DNA from: JBAZDC01 sp041654595
GTDB taxonomy: Bacteria; Pseudomonadota; Gammaproteobacteria; Burkholderiales; Burkholderiaceae_B
Assembly: GCA_964551305.1 (NCBI GenBank)
Contig: CAZKBT010000004.1
Span: forward strand, 1 to 64,000
Reading direction: 5' to 3'
Length of the DNA: 64,000 nucleotides
In this document: in pieces, positions 17,860-26,598 of the stretch
Layout of the letters: each line of letters begins with the position of its first letter
How positions within the stretch are numbered: the first letter of the stretch is position 1
Notes under the pieces: generated by a model
What the model saw: only the letters and a program-made list of their open reading frames with translations
What the model was told of the DNA's origin: nothing
Databases searched by the model: none
Program-made: the position numbers and the translations under genes

Positions 17860-19826
17860 GTACTACCTCCATTTACCTCGTGGTTGAAATATTTTAGTTG
17901 TCGTTGATAATTCATCGGGCCGCCCGTAAAGGGCGCGAAGCCGGTGCCGAAAATGACGCCGGCGTCGGCAAGGTCGGCGTCCGCCACGACCTTGCTTTCC
18001 ACTTGCTGTCTGGCTTTCTCCAGCAAGGGAGCGATCAGGCGCTCGGCAAGGCCGCTGGGCGGCGTGCGGGTTTCCCCTCGTATCGGTTTGCCCCCCTTCC
18101 AGGTGTAGAAGCCCTTGCCTGTTTTCTTGCCGAGCTCGTTGTGGTCCAGCCGCGTTTGAAGTCCGGCGGGCAACTGGGTTTGATCCGAAAGCTGCTGTCC
18201 CGCGTCACGCACGATGTCCAGGCCGACCGTGTCCGCCAGTTCCAGCGGTCCCATGGGCATGCCGAACCTTACCATGGCGTCGTCGATCGTTTCGGCGCTG
18301 ATGCCTTCGCTATAGGCGCGCATGGCTTCCAGCATGTACGGAGCAAGCACTGCGTTGACGAGAAAGCCCGGTGTGCTTTTCACGGGCAGTCCAAGCTTGC
18401 CGAGCTGACCGACGAATGCCTGTGCCTTGCGCATGGCTTCGGGCGCGATGTCCGGCGTTTCGACGATTTCGACCAGAGGCATTTTCGCCACCGGATTGAA
18501 AAAGTGGATGCCGATCAGGCGTTCCGGGTTCTTCAGTTCCTGGTTCAAGACTTCCAGCGACAGGCTGGACGTGTTGGTGGCCAGGATGGCATTGGACTTG
18601 AGCCTGGGTTCGATCGCCTGATAAAGCTGCCGTTTGGCGACGGGGTTTTCCGTGATGGCTTCGATGACGATGTCGGCGCGCGCCACGCCATGGCCGTCGA
18701 TATCGGGGATCAGGCGGTCATAGGCGGCGCGTGCCAGCAGAGGATCTTTCAGTTTGCCGGCGAACAGCGCGCTTGCCCGTTTCTGGGCGGCCGCAATGCG
18801 TTGACGGTCCTGGTCTTGCAGCGTGACGGTCATGCCCTTGAGCGCCGCCCACGCCGCGATGTCGCCTCCCATGACGCCCGCCCCGACCACGTGCACCCGT
18901 TCGGCCTTGTCCTCGGGCCTGGCCTGGCGGCCGAAGTCCTTGAGACGTTCTTGCAGGTGATAGACCCGGACCAGATTACGCACGGTGTCGGATTGAATCA
19001 GCTTGTCCACCAGTTCCGGAGCTTTCAGCGCATTGCCCTGGTGTTTCGCCCAGATCTCCAGGATGGTTCTGGGCGCCGGATAATGATGGTGGGGGTCGCG
19101 CTTGTCGATGCTCTTGAGTGTTTGACGCTGCACGAGCGGCCGCAGGAGGGAGTGGTTGAGCAGGGCGGGCAGGCCTTTGGCCCGGCGGCGCGGCTTGCCG
19201 CTTCGGACCAGCATGGCTGCCGCCCGGCGCATCAGGCGCGGGGCGACGATGCCGTCGGCCAGTCCCAGTTTGTATGCTTTGCGGGCGTTGACGGGCCGGC
19301 CCGTGAGCATCATGTCCAATGCGGCGGGCGCGCCGATCAGCGCGGGCAGGCGCAGCATGCCGCCCCATCCGGGGAAGATGCCCAGCATGACTTCAGGCAG
19401 CGCCAGCGACGTTTCCGGCTGATCGACGACGAGCCGGTAGCGGCAGGCCAGCGACAGCTCGAGGCCCCCGCCCAGGCAGTGGCCCTGGATCAAGGCGAGT
19501 GTCGGATAGGGGGTGGCGGCCAGGCGATTGAACAGCGACCAGCCGCGGGTGACCAGCGCCATGCCTTGGCCGGGCGTATCCAGGCCGGCGAATTCGTCGA
19601 TGTTGGCTCCTGCGATGAAGCCGGCCTGCTTGGTCGAATGAATGATCAGGCCCGCGGGCGGCTGTTGCTGCAGCGCATCCAGAACGCGGCCGAGCTCCGC
19701 CAGGGCTTCGGACGATAGCCGATTGACGTGGTCGTCCGCATAATCCATGGCCAGCCATACTATCCCTTCGCTATCCGTTTCCACACGGAAATGGCGCAAG
19801 TCCAGTCCGTTGATCGCGAGACTCAT
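17856..19826 (-). CDS. fadB: Beta-oxidation multifunctional protein: enoyl-CoA hydratase / 3-hydroxyacyl-CoA dehydrogenase
   Basis: A 656-residue fusion: crotonase domain (about 1-200; oxyanion segment GHCLGGGLELSLACRYRLV, catalytic Glu in LALPEVMLGIFPGWGG) then NAD-binding dehydrogenase (VHVVGAGVMGGDIAAWAALKG; ATNTSSLSLE; catalytic His in IGIHFFNPVAKMPLVEIVET) and the C-terminal domain (STPGFLVNAVLAPYMLEA). FadB/FadJ proteins are usually about 700-730 residues, so this is a short member. The ATG at 19826 is chosen because it overlaps the thiolase stop (ATGA) and is where homology-like sequence begins; a longer frame exists upstream but runs antisense-like through the thiolase gene. Whether it is FadB- or FadJ-type cannot be told by eye. 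Confidence 0.92.
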   Translation of the reverse strand: MSLAINGLDLRHFRVETDSEGIVWLAMDYADDHVNRLSSEALAELGRVLDALQQQPPAGLIIHSTKQAGFIAGANIDEFAGLDTPGQGMALVTRGWSLFNRLAATPYPTLALIQGHCLGGGLELSLACRYRLVVDQPETSLALPEVMLGIFPGWGGMLRLPALIGAPAALDMMLTGRPVNARKAYKLGLADGIVAPRLMRRAAAMLVRSGKPRRRAKGLPALLNHSLLRPLVQRQTLKSIDKRDPHHHYPAPRTILEIWAKHQGNALKAPELVDKLIQSDTVRNLVRVYHLQERLKDFGRQARPEDKAERVHVVGAGVMGGDIAAWAALKGMTVTLQDQDRQRIAAAQKRASALFAGKLKDPLLARAAYDRLIPDIDGHGVARADIVIEAITENPVAKRQLYQAIEPRLKSNAILATNTSSLSLEVLNQELKNPERLIGIHFFNPVAKMPLVEIVETPDIAPEAMRKAQAFVGQLGKLGLPVKSTPGFLVNAVLAPYMLEAMRAYSEGISAETIDDAMVRFGMPMGPLELADTVGLDIVRDAGQQLSDQTQLPAGLQTRLDHNELGKKTGKGFYTWKGGKPIRGETRTPPSGLAERLIAPLLEKARQQVESKVVADADLADAGVIFGTGFAPFTGGPMNYQRQLKYFNHEVNGGST

Positions 19827-21121
19827 GATTGCTCCTTCTCGTTGCAGGTTTCGATAAGCATGGCGCCGCCTTGTCCTCCGCCTATGCAGATGGCGGCGAT
19901 GCCGCGCTTGAGCCGGCGCGCGCGCAGCGCATGCAGCAAATGGAGCGCGATGCGCGCGCCGGAGGCGCCGACGGGGTGGCCGATCGCAATGGCGCCGCCA
20001 TCGACGTTGAGGCGATCCGTATCGAGCAGCCCCAGGGCCTGGCGTCCCAGGTTCCTGCGGCACCAGCCGTCGTCGTTCCATGCGGCCCGGCAGGCCAGGA
20101 CTTGGGCGGCGAACGCTTCGTTGATTTCCCAGAGATCGAGATCGTTCAAGCCCAGCCCGTGGCGCTCCAGTATCGGCGTGGATGCGAACACGGGGCCCAG
20201 GCCCATGACGGCCGGGTCCAGCGCCGCCCATTGGACGTCCAGAATGCGCCCTATCGGAGCCAGGCCCAGCTCGTCGACGGCGGATTGCGAGGCCAGCAGC
20301 ATCAACGCCGAGCCGTCGGTCACTTGCGAACTATTACCCGCGGTAACGTTGCCCCACGGCTTGTCGAAGACCGGCTTGAGCTGCGCCAGTTTTTCAGGCG
20401 TGGAGTCGCCGCGTACGCCGTCATCCGCATCGTAAAGCGTGCCTTTGGCGTCGACGAGCGGAACGATCTCGGAAAAAGCATTGCGTTCTTTCGCGGACAG
20501 CGCGCGCTGGTGGCTTTGCGCGGAATAGGCGTCCATGTCCTGACGGCTGATGTGAAACTGATGCGCCAGGTTTTCCGCGGTCTGTCCCATCGACAGCCCC
20601 ACCACCGGGTCGGTCAGGCCTTTGAGCAAGCCGATGACCGGCGCCAGGTAGCCGGGGCGCAGGCGCTTGAGCGTTTGCAGTTTCTGCTGGATGGTCCGGC
20701 TTTTGTTCCAGGCGGACAGCCATGCGATCATTTCATCGGAGAGCAGCACGGGCGCGCGCGACAGCGCGTCGACCCCGCCGGCCAGGACCAGGTCGCTGCG
20801 CCCGGTTTGTATGGACATGATGCCTGAATCCAGGGCCTGCATGCCCGAGGCGCAGTTGCGCATGACCGTCCAGCCTGGAACGCGGTGCCCGCATCCCAGG
20901 CGCAGGGCGACGATGCGGCCGATGTTCGTTTCTTCGGGGGCGGGCGCCGCGCAGCCGAGAATGACTTCGCTGAGCCTGTCGGGCGCGAACGACTGGCGCA
21001 GCAGGAGTTCGCGTCCGGCATGGGTTGCCAAGTCGGATGCCGAGAACGGCCCCGGCGCGTTGCGCGCTTTGAGAAAGGGCGAACGCGCCCCGTCTATGAT
21101 GTATACCGGTTCAAAAGCCAT
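19823..21121 (-). CDS. fadI: Acetyl-CoA C-acyltransferase (3-ketoacyl-CoA thiolase)
   Basis: A 432-residue thiolase that releases acetyl-CoA in the last step of the cycle. The acyl-accepting Cys is in MRNCASGMQALDSG, the His loop in LWEINEAFAAQVLA, and the C-terminal active-site loops in GHPVGASGARIALHL and CIGGGQGGAMLIE. The start MAFEPVYIIDGARSPF has AAGGAC upstream. It lies 11 bp after fadE and overlaps the fadB-like start by 4 bases. The length fits FadI better than the shorter FadA, but the choice of name is tentative. Confidence 0.9.
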   Translation of the reverse strand: MAFEPVYIIDGARSPFLKARNAPGPFSASDLATHAGRELLLRQSFAPDRLSEVILGCAAPAPEETNIGRIVALRLGCGHRVPGWTVMRNCASGMQALDSGIMSIQTGRSDLVLAGGVDALSRAPVLLSDEMIAWLSAWNKSRTIQQKLQTLKRLRPGYLAPVIGLLKGLTDPVVGLSMGQTAENLAHQFHISRQDMDAYSAQSHQRALSAKERNAFSEIVPLVDAKGTLYDADDGVRGDSTPEKLAQLKPVFDKPWGNVTAGNSSQVTDGSALMLLASQSAVDELGLAPIGRILDVQWAALDPAVMGLGPVFASTPILERHGLGLNDLDLWEINEAFAAQVLACRAAWNDDGWCRRNLGRQALGLLDTDRLNVDGGAIAIGHPVGASGARIALHLLHALRARRLKRGIAAICIGGGQGGAMLIETCNEKEQS

Positions 21122-21132
21122 GTGTCATGTCC

Positions 21133-23481
21133 TTATGAAACCTGATGGGTAGGATCACCCGCAGGCTTGGAGTTTCGTCCCAGGTCGAAGGGAAAATCAT
21201 CCACGGCAATGACCCTGTCGCGCAGGGCGTCGCGGTGCTGCAATGCCTCGAATTCCTGATCGGTAATCGCGCCGACGGCATGCGCGGCTTTTGGCATATC
21301 CCGTACGTTGGCCTGGGTATGGTTACGCAGCACTCCTTGTTTTGCGACGTTGCGAACCTTTTCGTCAATGGGGGCCGCCGCCAGCGAGGCCAGAAGCGCA
21401 TCCTCGATCAGCCGGATCGGCTCGCCTTCGGCGGAAGGAACGAAAACCCTGTGCGTAAGCCGGTCCCGGCTGGCTCCAGGCCGGGTCAACAGCCTGGCGA
21501 CCCGGCTGCCCAGCGCGTCGGACGGCGGGCTCAGATGCTGGCCCAGCGGGAACAGCAAGATACGCAACACGATCGCCAGGGGCCGATTGGGGAAGTTGGA
21601 CAGCGCGCCGTCGAAAGCGGTCTGCATGGCGTACAAGGCGTCCTGGACGGCCCAGTGGACCAGCGGCGCGTCTTCTTCGGGGCGGCCGTCGTCTTCGAAA
21701 CGTTTTAAGGTGGCGCTGATCAAATAAAGCTGCGAAAGAATGTCACCCAGCCTAGCGGACAGGCGCTCGCGCCGTTTGAGCTCCCCGCCCAGCATGAGCA
21801 TGGCACTGTCGGCCAGTACAGCGAAGGCGCTGGCGTAGCGATTGACCTGGCGGTAGTAGCGGCGCATCGCGGGCGCGGGCTTCACCGGCAGGTGGACCAG
21901 CAGCGATCCGCTCAGGCCGTGGCCCAGAGCCCGGCCCAAGTTGGCCAGCGTATGCCGGATGTGGCCTTGCAGCGCCACGTCGAATTGGTGCAGACCTTGC
22001 GCTTCATCCTCCAGCTGCGCGGCGTGGATTTCCTTCAGTACATAAGGATGGCAGCGTATAGCCCCCTGTCCGAAGATGATCAGGCTGCGGGTAAGTATGT
22101 TGGCGCCTTCCACGGTAATCCCAACGGGCAGCTGTTGATAGGCGCGGCCCAGAAAGTTCGAGGGCCCCAGGCAAATGCCTTTGCCGCCGATGATGTCCAT
22201 GCCGTCGTTCACGACGGCTCGGCCCCGCTCGGTCAGGTGGTATTTGACGATGGCCGATATGACGGACGGCTTTTCGCCTTGGTCGATGGCCGAGGCGGTC
22301 AGGGACCGAGCGGCATCGATCAGGTAGGTATTGCCGCCTATGCGCGCCAAGGCCTCCTCGACGCCTTCGAACTTGCCGATGGGCAGTCCGAACTGCTGGC
22401 GAATCCGGCTGTAGGCACCTACGGCGCGCGAGGTGAGCATGGCCATACCGGTATAGGACGACGGCAGGGAAATGCCGCGTCCGGCGGCCAGGCATTCCAT
22501 CAGCATGCGCCAGCCTTGGCCCGCCATCTTCGGCCCGCCGATGATGAAGTCCAAAGGCATGAAAACATCCAGTCCGCGCGTCGGGCCGTTCATGAACATG
22601 GCGTCCAGCGGCAAGTGGCGCCGGCCGGTCTGCACGCCGGGGTGATCGGCGGGCACCAGGGCGCAGGTAATGCCCAGGTCCTGCTCGTCCCCGAGCAAGC
22701 CGTCGGGATCGTGGAGGCGGAACGCCAGGCCCAGCAAGGTGCAGACCGGGGCCAGGGTGATGTAGCGCTTGTCCCAGCTCACCCGCATGCCGAGCACCTC
22801 TTCTCCTTGCCATTGGCCTTTGCAGACGATGCCCACGTCGGGTATGGCGGCCGCGTCGGAGCCCGCCCATGGGCTGGTCAGGGCGAAGGCGGGGATATCT
22901 TCGCTGCGGGCCAGGCGCGGCAGATAATGGTTTTTTTGCTCTTCGGTTCCGTAGTGCAGCAGGAGCTCGGCGGGCCCGAGGGAATTGGGCACCATTACGC
23001 TGACGGACAGCGCGGAATTGCGTGTCGACAGCGTGGTGACGATTTGCGAGTGCGCCTGCGCCGAAAAGCCCCGGCCCCCGTATTCCTTGGGGATGATGAG
23101 GCTGAAGAATCGGTTTTCCTTCAGATAGTCCCAGACGGCTTGGGGTAAGTTCTGGTCCTCGCGCGTCAGCTTCCAGTCATCGACCATGGCGCAAGCCGTT
23201 TGCACTTCATTGTCCAGGAACGATTGCTCTTCGGCCGTCAAGACGGGCTTGGGCGTTGCCAGCAGATCGGACCAGCGAGGCTTTCCGCTGAACAGCTGGC
23301 TGTCCCACCAGGTCGTGCCCGCTTCCAATGCGTCGCGTTCCGTGTCCGACATGGGCGGCATGATCTTGCGGAACAGGCGAAAGACAGGTACGGAAATCAG
23401 TTTCAGGCGTAGCTCGGCCACGTTGAAGACGACGATGGCCGCAATGACGAGCAGAGCAATAACGACAAGAAAAATGCTCAC
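21133..23481 (-). CDS. fadE: Acyl-CoA dehydrogenase, FadE type
   Basis: A 782-residue FadE-like dehydrogenase that makes the first double bond in acyl-CoA chains. It has an N-terminal membrane segment (IFLVVIALLVIAAIVVF), the dehydrogenase core (FALTSPWAGSDAAAIPD; GGRGFSAQAHSQ; GGKGICLGPSNFLGRAYQ; VEGANILTRSLIIFGQGA) and a long C-terminal domain typical of FadE. The start is a GTG with AAGGAG 8 bases upstream; an ATG 33 bases earlier lies inside the regulator's end and is less likely. It follows the tetR gene by 13 bp, so the two are cotranscribed. Confidence 0.93.
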   Translation of the reverse strand: MSIFLVVIALLVIAAIVVFNVAELRLKLISVPVFRLFRKIMPPMSDTERDALEAGTTWWDSQLFSGKPRWSDLLATPKPVLTAEEQSFLDNEVQTACAMVDDWKLTREDQNLPQAVWDYLKENRFFSLIIPKEYGGRGFSAQAHSQIVTTLSTRNSALSVSVMVPNSLGPAELLLHYGTEEQKNHYLPRLARSEDIPAFALTSPWAGSDAAAIPDVGIVCKGQWQGEEVLGMRVSWDKRYITLAPVCTLLGLAFRLHDPDGLLGDEQDLGITCALVPADHPGVQTGRRHLPLDAMFMNGPTRGLDVFMPLDFIIGGPKMAGQGWRMLMECLAAGRGISLPSSYTGMAMLTSRAVGAYSRIRQQFGLPIGKFEGVEEALARIGGNTYLIDAARSLTASAIDQGEKPSVISAIVKYHLTERGRAVVNDGMDIIGGKGICLGPSNFLGRAYQQLPVGITVEGANILTRSLIIFGQGAIRCHPYVLKEIHAAQLEDEAQGLHQFDVALQGHIRHTLANLGRALGHGLSGSLLVHLPVKPAPAMRRYYRQVNRYASAFAVLADSAMLMLGGELKRRERLSARLGDILSQLYLISATLKRFEDDGRPEEDAPLVHWAVQDALYAMQTAFDGALSNFPNRPLAIVLRILLFPLGQHLSPPSDALGSRVARLLTRPGASRDRLTHRVFVPSAEGEPIRLIEDALLASLAAAPIDEKVRNVAKQGVLRNHTQANVRDMPKAAHAVGAITDQEFEALQHRDALRDRVIAVDDFPFDLGRNSKPAGDPTHQVS

Positions 23482-23494
23482 GGTCGGAACTCCT

Positions 23495-24247
23495 TCAGGA
23501 TGGGCTGGAGCCATTGGCGTATGCGCACGCGCCCGGCGCCGTCGGCGCCGCAGATGACTCTAGCATAGTAGTGTTGGTGGTTTGCGGCAGCGGCGCGCGC
23601 AGGCCTCCAAGTAAAAAACTCAGTAATTTTTGTAATAATTTGTCAGGCTTGTTATCGTCCATATCTTCTCTATCCAGACCCATGGCCTGGCGTAAAACAT
23701 CGGCGCCCATGATGGCGTAGGAAGTGGCGCCCAGCATGAAGTGGATGCGCCAGGTGATTTCCGCCGTCGGCACGCCGGGCAGGGATTCCAGCAGGGCGGC
23801 TTTGAAGCGGGAGAATACGTTGTTGCGCTCGCTCAGGAACAAGGTGGTGATGAGTCCGTTGCGGTCGGACAAATTGCGTTGAAGCAAAGGAAAAAAGGCG
23901 GCGTGGTCCGGGCCTGTGTTGAAGGCATGACGGATCAAGGGACCGAAAAAGGCTTCCACGATGTGCGAGGGCTTGAGCGGCCGGCCTTCGGCACGTTTCT
24001 GTAACATGGTCAGTTGAAGCAGGCGTTCGTTGTTGATAGCATCCAGGCGGCGCTGGAATACCGCCCGGATCAAGCCGTCCTTGGAGCCGAAGTGATAGTT
24101 GACCGCCGACAGGTTGGTTTTCGAGAGGGCGGCGATCTGCCGGATCGATGTACCGTCGTGCCCTTGGCGCGCGAACAGCGCCTCCGCCGCTTCCAGAATA
24201 GCGTGTCGTGTATGCGCGGAACGGGAAACAAGGGGTTTATCGGACAC
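23495..24247 (-). CDS. psrA: TetR-family regulator of fatty acid degradation (PsrA-like)
   Basis: A TetR repressor with the N-terminal helix-turn-helix ILEAAEALFARQGHDGTSIRQIAA...SAVNYHFGSKDGLIRAVF and a C-terminal ligand domain with WRIHFMLGATSYAIMGADVLR, which resembles PsrA of Pseudomonas. PsrA responds to long-chain acyl-CoA and represses beta-oxidation genes. An ATG at 24289 would add 14 residues coded by a perfect 19-bp dyad; the GTG at 24247, just past that dyad, is preferred because the dyad is then the operator and TetR homology starts a few residues later. The C-terminal 30 residues are Ala/Thr/Pro-rich and probably disordered. It is the first gene of the fad operon. Confidence 0.85.
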   Translation of the reverse strand: MSDKPLVSRSAHTRHAILEAAEALFARQGHDGTSIRQIAALSKTNLSAVNYHFGSKDGLIRAVFQRRLDAINNERLLQLTMLQKRAEGRPLKPSHIVEAFFGPLIRHAFNTGPDHAAFFPLLQRNLSDRNGLITTLFLSERNNVFSRFKAALLESLPGVPTAEITWRIHFMLGATSYAIMGADVLRQAMGLDREDMDDNKPDKLLQKLLSFLLGGLRAPLPQTTNTTMLESSAAPTAPGACAYANGSSPS

Positions 24248-24248
24248 G

Positions 24249-24290
24249 AATGGCCTATATTTCAAACGTTTGTTTGAAATATAGGCCATT
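24249..24290. promoter_or_regulatory. 42-bp dyad: probable PsrA-type operator before the fad operon
   Basis: Arms AATGGCCTATATTTCAAAC and GTTTGAAATATAGGCCATT are exact reverse complements, 19 bp each, around the 4-base centre GTTT. The core CAAAC-N4-GTTTG fits the consensus reported for Pseudomonas PsrA boxes (G/CAAAC-N2-4-GTTTG/C). It lies directly before the GTG start of the tetR gene, where bound protein would block transcription of the whole operon. Confidence 0.75.
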
Positions 24291-24350
24291 CATTTTGCCG
24301 ATGACACTGGGGTTGTCCCTCAGGCCCGCTCCGGCCGCGGGTTTGGGAGC

Positions 24351-25778
24351 CTAGACGTGGGTCACGAACTTGGTCACGAGATACCCGTCGAAGGTTTCCG
24401 AGCCGCCTTCGCTGCCTATGCCGCTATCCTTGATGCCGCCAAAGGGCGTTTCCGGAAGCGCGGCGCCGAAGTGGTTGATGTTGACCATGCCCGCTTCCAA
24501 GGCGTTCCCGGCTTTCGTCGCGGTCTGCAGCGAGTTGGTGAACACGTATGACGACAGGCCGAAAGGTAGGGAATTGGCACGGCGGATGGCGTCGTCGCCG
24601 TCGGAAAAGCGCGTGATGGGCGCGATCGGGCCGAAGGGTTCTTCCGTCATCAGCATGGCGTGATCCGGCAGCTCGGTCACGACGGTGGGGGCGAAGAAGT
24701 GGCCGATGCGGTCCAGCGCCTGTCCTCCGAGTTCCAGCTTGCCGCCCAGTTCCAGCGCGTTCTCGACGAAGCGGGTCATGGTGGGAACGCGCCGTTCGTG
24801 GGCCAGGGGGCCCATTTGCGTGTCGGGCTCCAAGCCGTCGCCGACCTTGACCTCCTTCAGCGTATCGATGAAGCCCGCCAAGAAACGGTCATAGACCTTT
24901 TCATGGATGTAAAAACGCGTGGGGGATATGCATACCTGGCCCGCGTTGCGGATCTTGAAGTGCGCAAGCTGCTTGGCGGCGCGATCGACGTCGGCATCCT
25001 CGAACACGAGGACGGGCGAATGGCCGCCCAGCTCCATCGTGACGGGCTTCATATGGGCGCCGGCCAGCGCCGCCAATTGTTTTCCCACGGGAACGGAGCC
25101 GGTAAACGATACTTTGCGCACGATGGGGGAGCGGATCAGATAGTCCGACACTTCCGCCGGCACACCCCAGACGATGTTGAGCACGCCGGGGGGAAGGCCC
25201 GCTTCGTGAAAGATGCGGGCGATGGCCATGACGGCGCTGGGCGCGTCCTCGGGGCCCTTCAGGATGATCGTGCAGCCCGCCCCGATCGCGGCGCTGATCT
25301 TGCGTATGGCTTGGTTGTAGGGAAAGTTCCAGGGCGTGAAGGCGGCGCAGACGCCGATGGGTTCGCGCAGCGCCATTTGCCGCACGTTCGGCTGGCGGGG
25401 GGGGATCACCCGTCCGTAAATGCGGCGGCATTCTTCCGCATGCCAATCGGTATGATCCGCGCAGCTCATGATCTCGCCCACGGCTTCGGCCAGCGGCTTG
25501 CCCTGGTCCAGCGTCATGTTGCGCCCGATTTCCTTGGCCCGCTCGCGCGAGAGCTGTCCGGCCTTGCGCAGGATCTCGGAGCGCTGCATGGGAGAGCTGT
25601 GGCGCCAAGTCTGGAAAGCGCGATGCGCGGCATCCAGCGCCCGGTCCAGATCGGATTGCGACGCCAGCGGCAGCCGGCCGAGCACATCCAGGGTGGCGGG
25701 GTTGGTGACGTCCTGGGTGCGGCGACCGTCGCCGCCGAGGAATTCACCGTCTATATATAAGGCCAACTGCTCGTACAT
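24351..25778 (-). CDS. gabD: NAD(P)-dependent aldehyde dehydrogenase, succinate-semialdehyde dehydrogenase-like
   Basis: A 475-residue aldehyde dehydrogenase. Visible landmarks are the cofactor-binding FTGSVPVGKQLAA, the general base Glu in MELGGHSPVLVFEDAD, the nucleophilic Cys in NAGQVCISPTRFYIHE and the C-terminal PFGGIKDSGIGSEGG. The fold family is certain; succinate semialdehyde as substrate is a guess from overall likeness, and a medium-chain or other aldehyde is possible. The ATG at 25778 is set by AGGAGG 9 bases upstream; upstream in-frame sequence is AT-rich and does not look coding. It precedes the tetR-fad operon by about 100 bp on the same strand. Confidence 0.82.
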   Translation of the reverse strand: MYEQLALYIDGEFLGGDGRRTQDVTNPATLDVLGRLPLASQSDLDRALDAAHRAFQTWRHSSPMQRSEILRKAGQLSRERAKEIGRNMTLDQGKPLAEAVGEIMSCADHTDWHAEECRRIYGRVIPPRQPNVRQMALREPIGVCAAFTPWNFPYNQAIRKISAAIGAGCTIILKGPEDAPSAVMAIARIFHEAGLPPGVLNIVWGVPAEVSDYLIRSPIVRKVSFTGSVPVGKQLAALAGAHMKPVTMELGGHSPVLVFEDADVDRAAKQLAHFKIRNAGQVCISPTRFYIHEKVYDRFLAGFIDTLKEVKVGDGLEPDTQMGPLAHERRVPTMTRFVENALELGGKLELGGQALDRIGHFFAPTVVTELPDHAMLMTEEPFGPIAPITRFSDGDDAIRRANSLPFGLSSYVFTNSLQTATKAGNALEAGMVNINHFGAALPETPFGGIKDSGIGSEGGSETFDGYLVTKFVTHV

Positions 25779-26220
25779 GTAAGAGTCCTCCTGGAGTCCG
25801 TTTAGGTGGGCATGATGCCGGCAAGCATACACAACCATGACCGGAAAGGCGCCCGTCATCCATGAAAATACTACACTTGCATGGCCGGCCTTCAGAAAGT
25901 ACTTGCAATAAAGCCAGAAAAAACTTATGATGATGGGCTTGCTTGTCAAGGTTGGCTGAACGTATTGCCGAAGCGTCGGTTTTGCAAGTTGCAAATCAGC
26001 GGGTCGGCAAATCAGAATGAAGCATTGGCGCGCAAGTACACGCGAGTTTTTTTAGCAAGATTTCAACCCAGGGTTCGATGTTGTCGGGCGTTGGCGGCAA
26101 ACCACTACGCTGGCTTTGTCGCGGTGCAGGATGACGGCGAATCTGACGGGACCAAAACTGGTTGTGCAACCTTGTCAATTGTTGGCGGGGCAACGCAGCT
26201 AAGTTGGAACAGGAATAATC
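25779..26220. other. 442-bp intergenic region between gabD and rplN
   Basis: This gap separates the leftward aldehyde dehydrogenase gene from the rightward ribosomal genes. It is more AT-rich near 25860-26050 than its surroundings. It holds the good rightward promoter at 25903-25931 and then about 280 bases of leader before rplN. An open frame through it (from 25881) runs into rplN out of frame and shows no recognisable protein. No CAAAC-type operator copy was seen. Confidence 0.6.
25903..25931 (+). promoter_or_regulatory. Promoter of the rplN (spc) operon
   Basis: TTGCAA (25903-25908), a 17-bp spacer and TATGAT (25926-25931) form a near-consensus sigma-70 promoter. It would start RNA near 25938 and leave a long leader of about 280 bases, room for feedback control such as the S8-type control known for spc operons. 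It is the only strong candidate before rplN. Confidence 0.7.
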
Positions 26221-26589
26221 ATGATCCAAATGCAGACCACGCTGGACGTGGCCGACAACACGGGCGCACGTTCCATTATGTGCATCAAGGTGTTGGGCGG
26301 CTCGAAGCGCCGTTATGCCGCCATCGGTGACATCATCAAGGTGAGTGTCAAGGAAGCGGCTCCTCGCGGGCGCGTCAAAAAAGGCGAAATCTACAACGCA
26401 GTAGTGGTGCGTACCGCTAAGGGCGTTCGCCGCAAAGACGGCTCGCTGATCAAGTTCGGTGGCAATGCCGCCGTTCTGCTCAACGCCAAGCTGGAACCCA
26501 TCGGCACTCGTATCTTCGGACCGGTCACGCGCGAACTGCGTACCGAAAAGTTCATGAAGATCGTGTCGCTGGCTCCAGAAGTGCTGTAA
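26221..26589 (+). CDS. rplN: 50S ribosomal protein L14
   Basis: L14 (122 residues) forms part of an intersubunit bridge. MIQMQTTLDVADNTGAR, the SVKEAAPRGRVKKGE block and the end FMKIVSLAPEVL identify it. It reopens the ribosomal cluster after the fatty acid interruption, under its own promoter. rplX follows after 9 bases. Confidence 0.97.
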   Translation: MIQMQTTLDVADNTGARSIMCIKVLGGSKRRYAAIGDIIKVSVKEAAPRGRVKKGEIYNAVVVRTAKGVRRKDGSLIKFGGNAAVLLNAKLEPIGTRIFGPVTRELRTEKFMKIVSLAPEVL

Positions 26590-26598
26590 GGAGCCAAC

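Noticed and set aside
17898..19718. 606-codon plus-strand frame opposite the fadB-like gene
   Set aside because: The minus strand holds clear hydratase and dehydrogenase motifs; the plus frame shows no domain.
24248..24289. ATG at 24289 as the start of the tetR gene
   Set aside because: Its first 14 codons are the perfect dyad; the GTG at 24247 leaves the dyad as an operator and still precedes all TetR homology.
13316..26220. Genomic island with mobile genes inside the ribosomal cluster
   Set aside because: No integrase, transposase, tRNA or flanking direct repeat was seen, and base composition looks like the rest of the window.
25881..26330. 149-codon frame running into rplN
   Set aside because: It overlaps rplN out of frame and covers the promoter and leader; composition is not coding-like.
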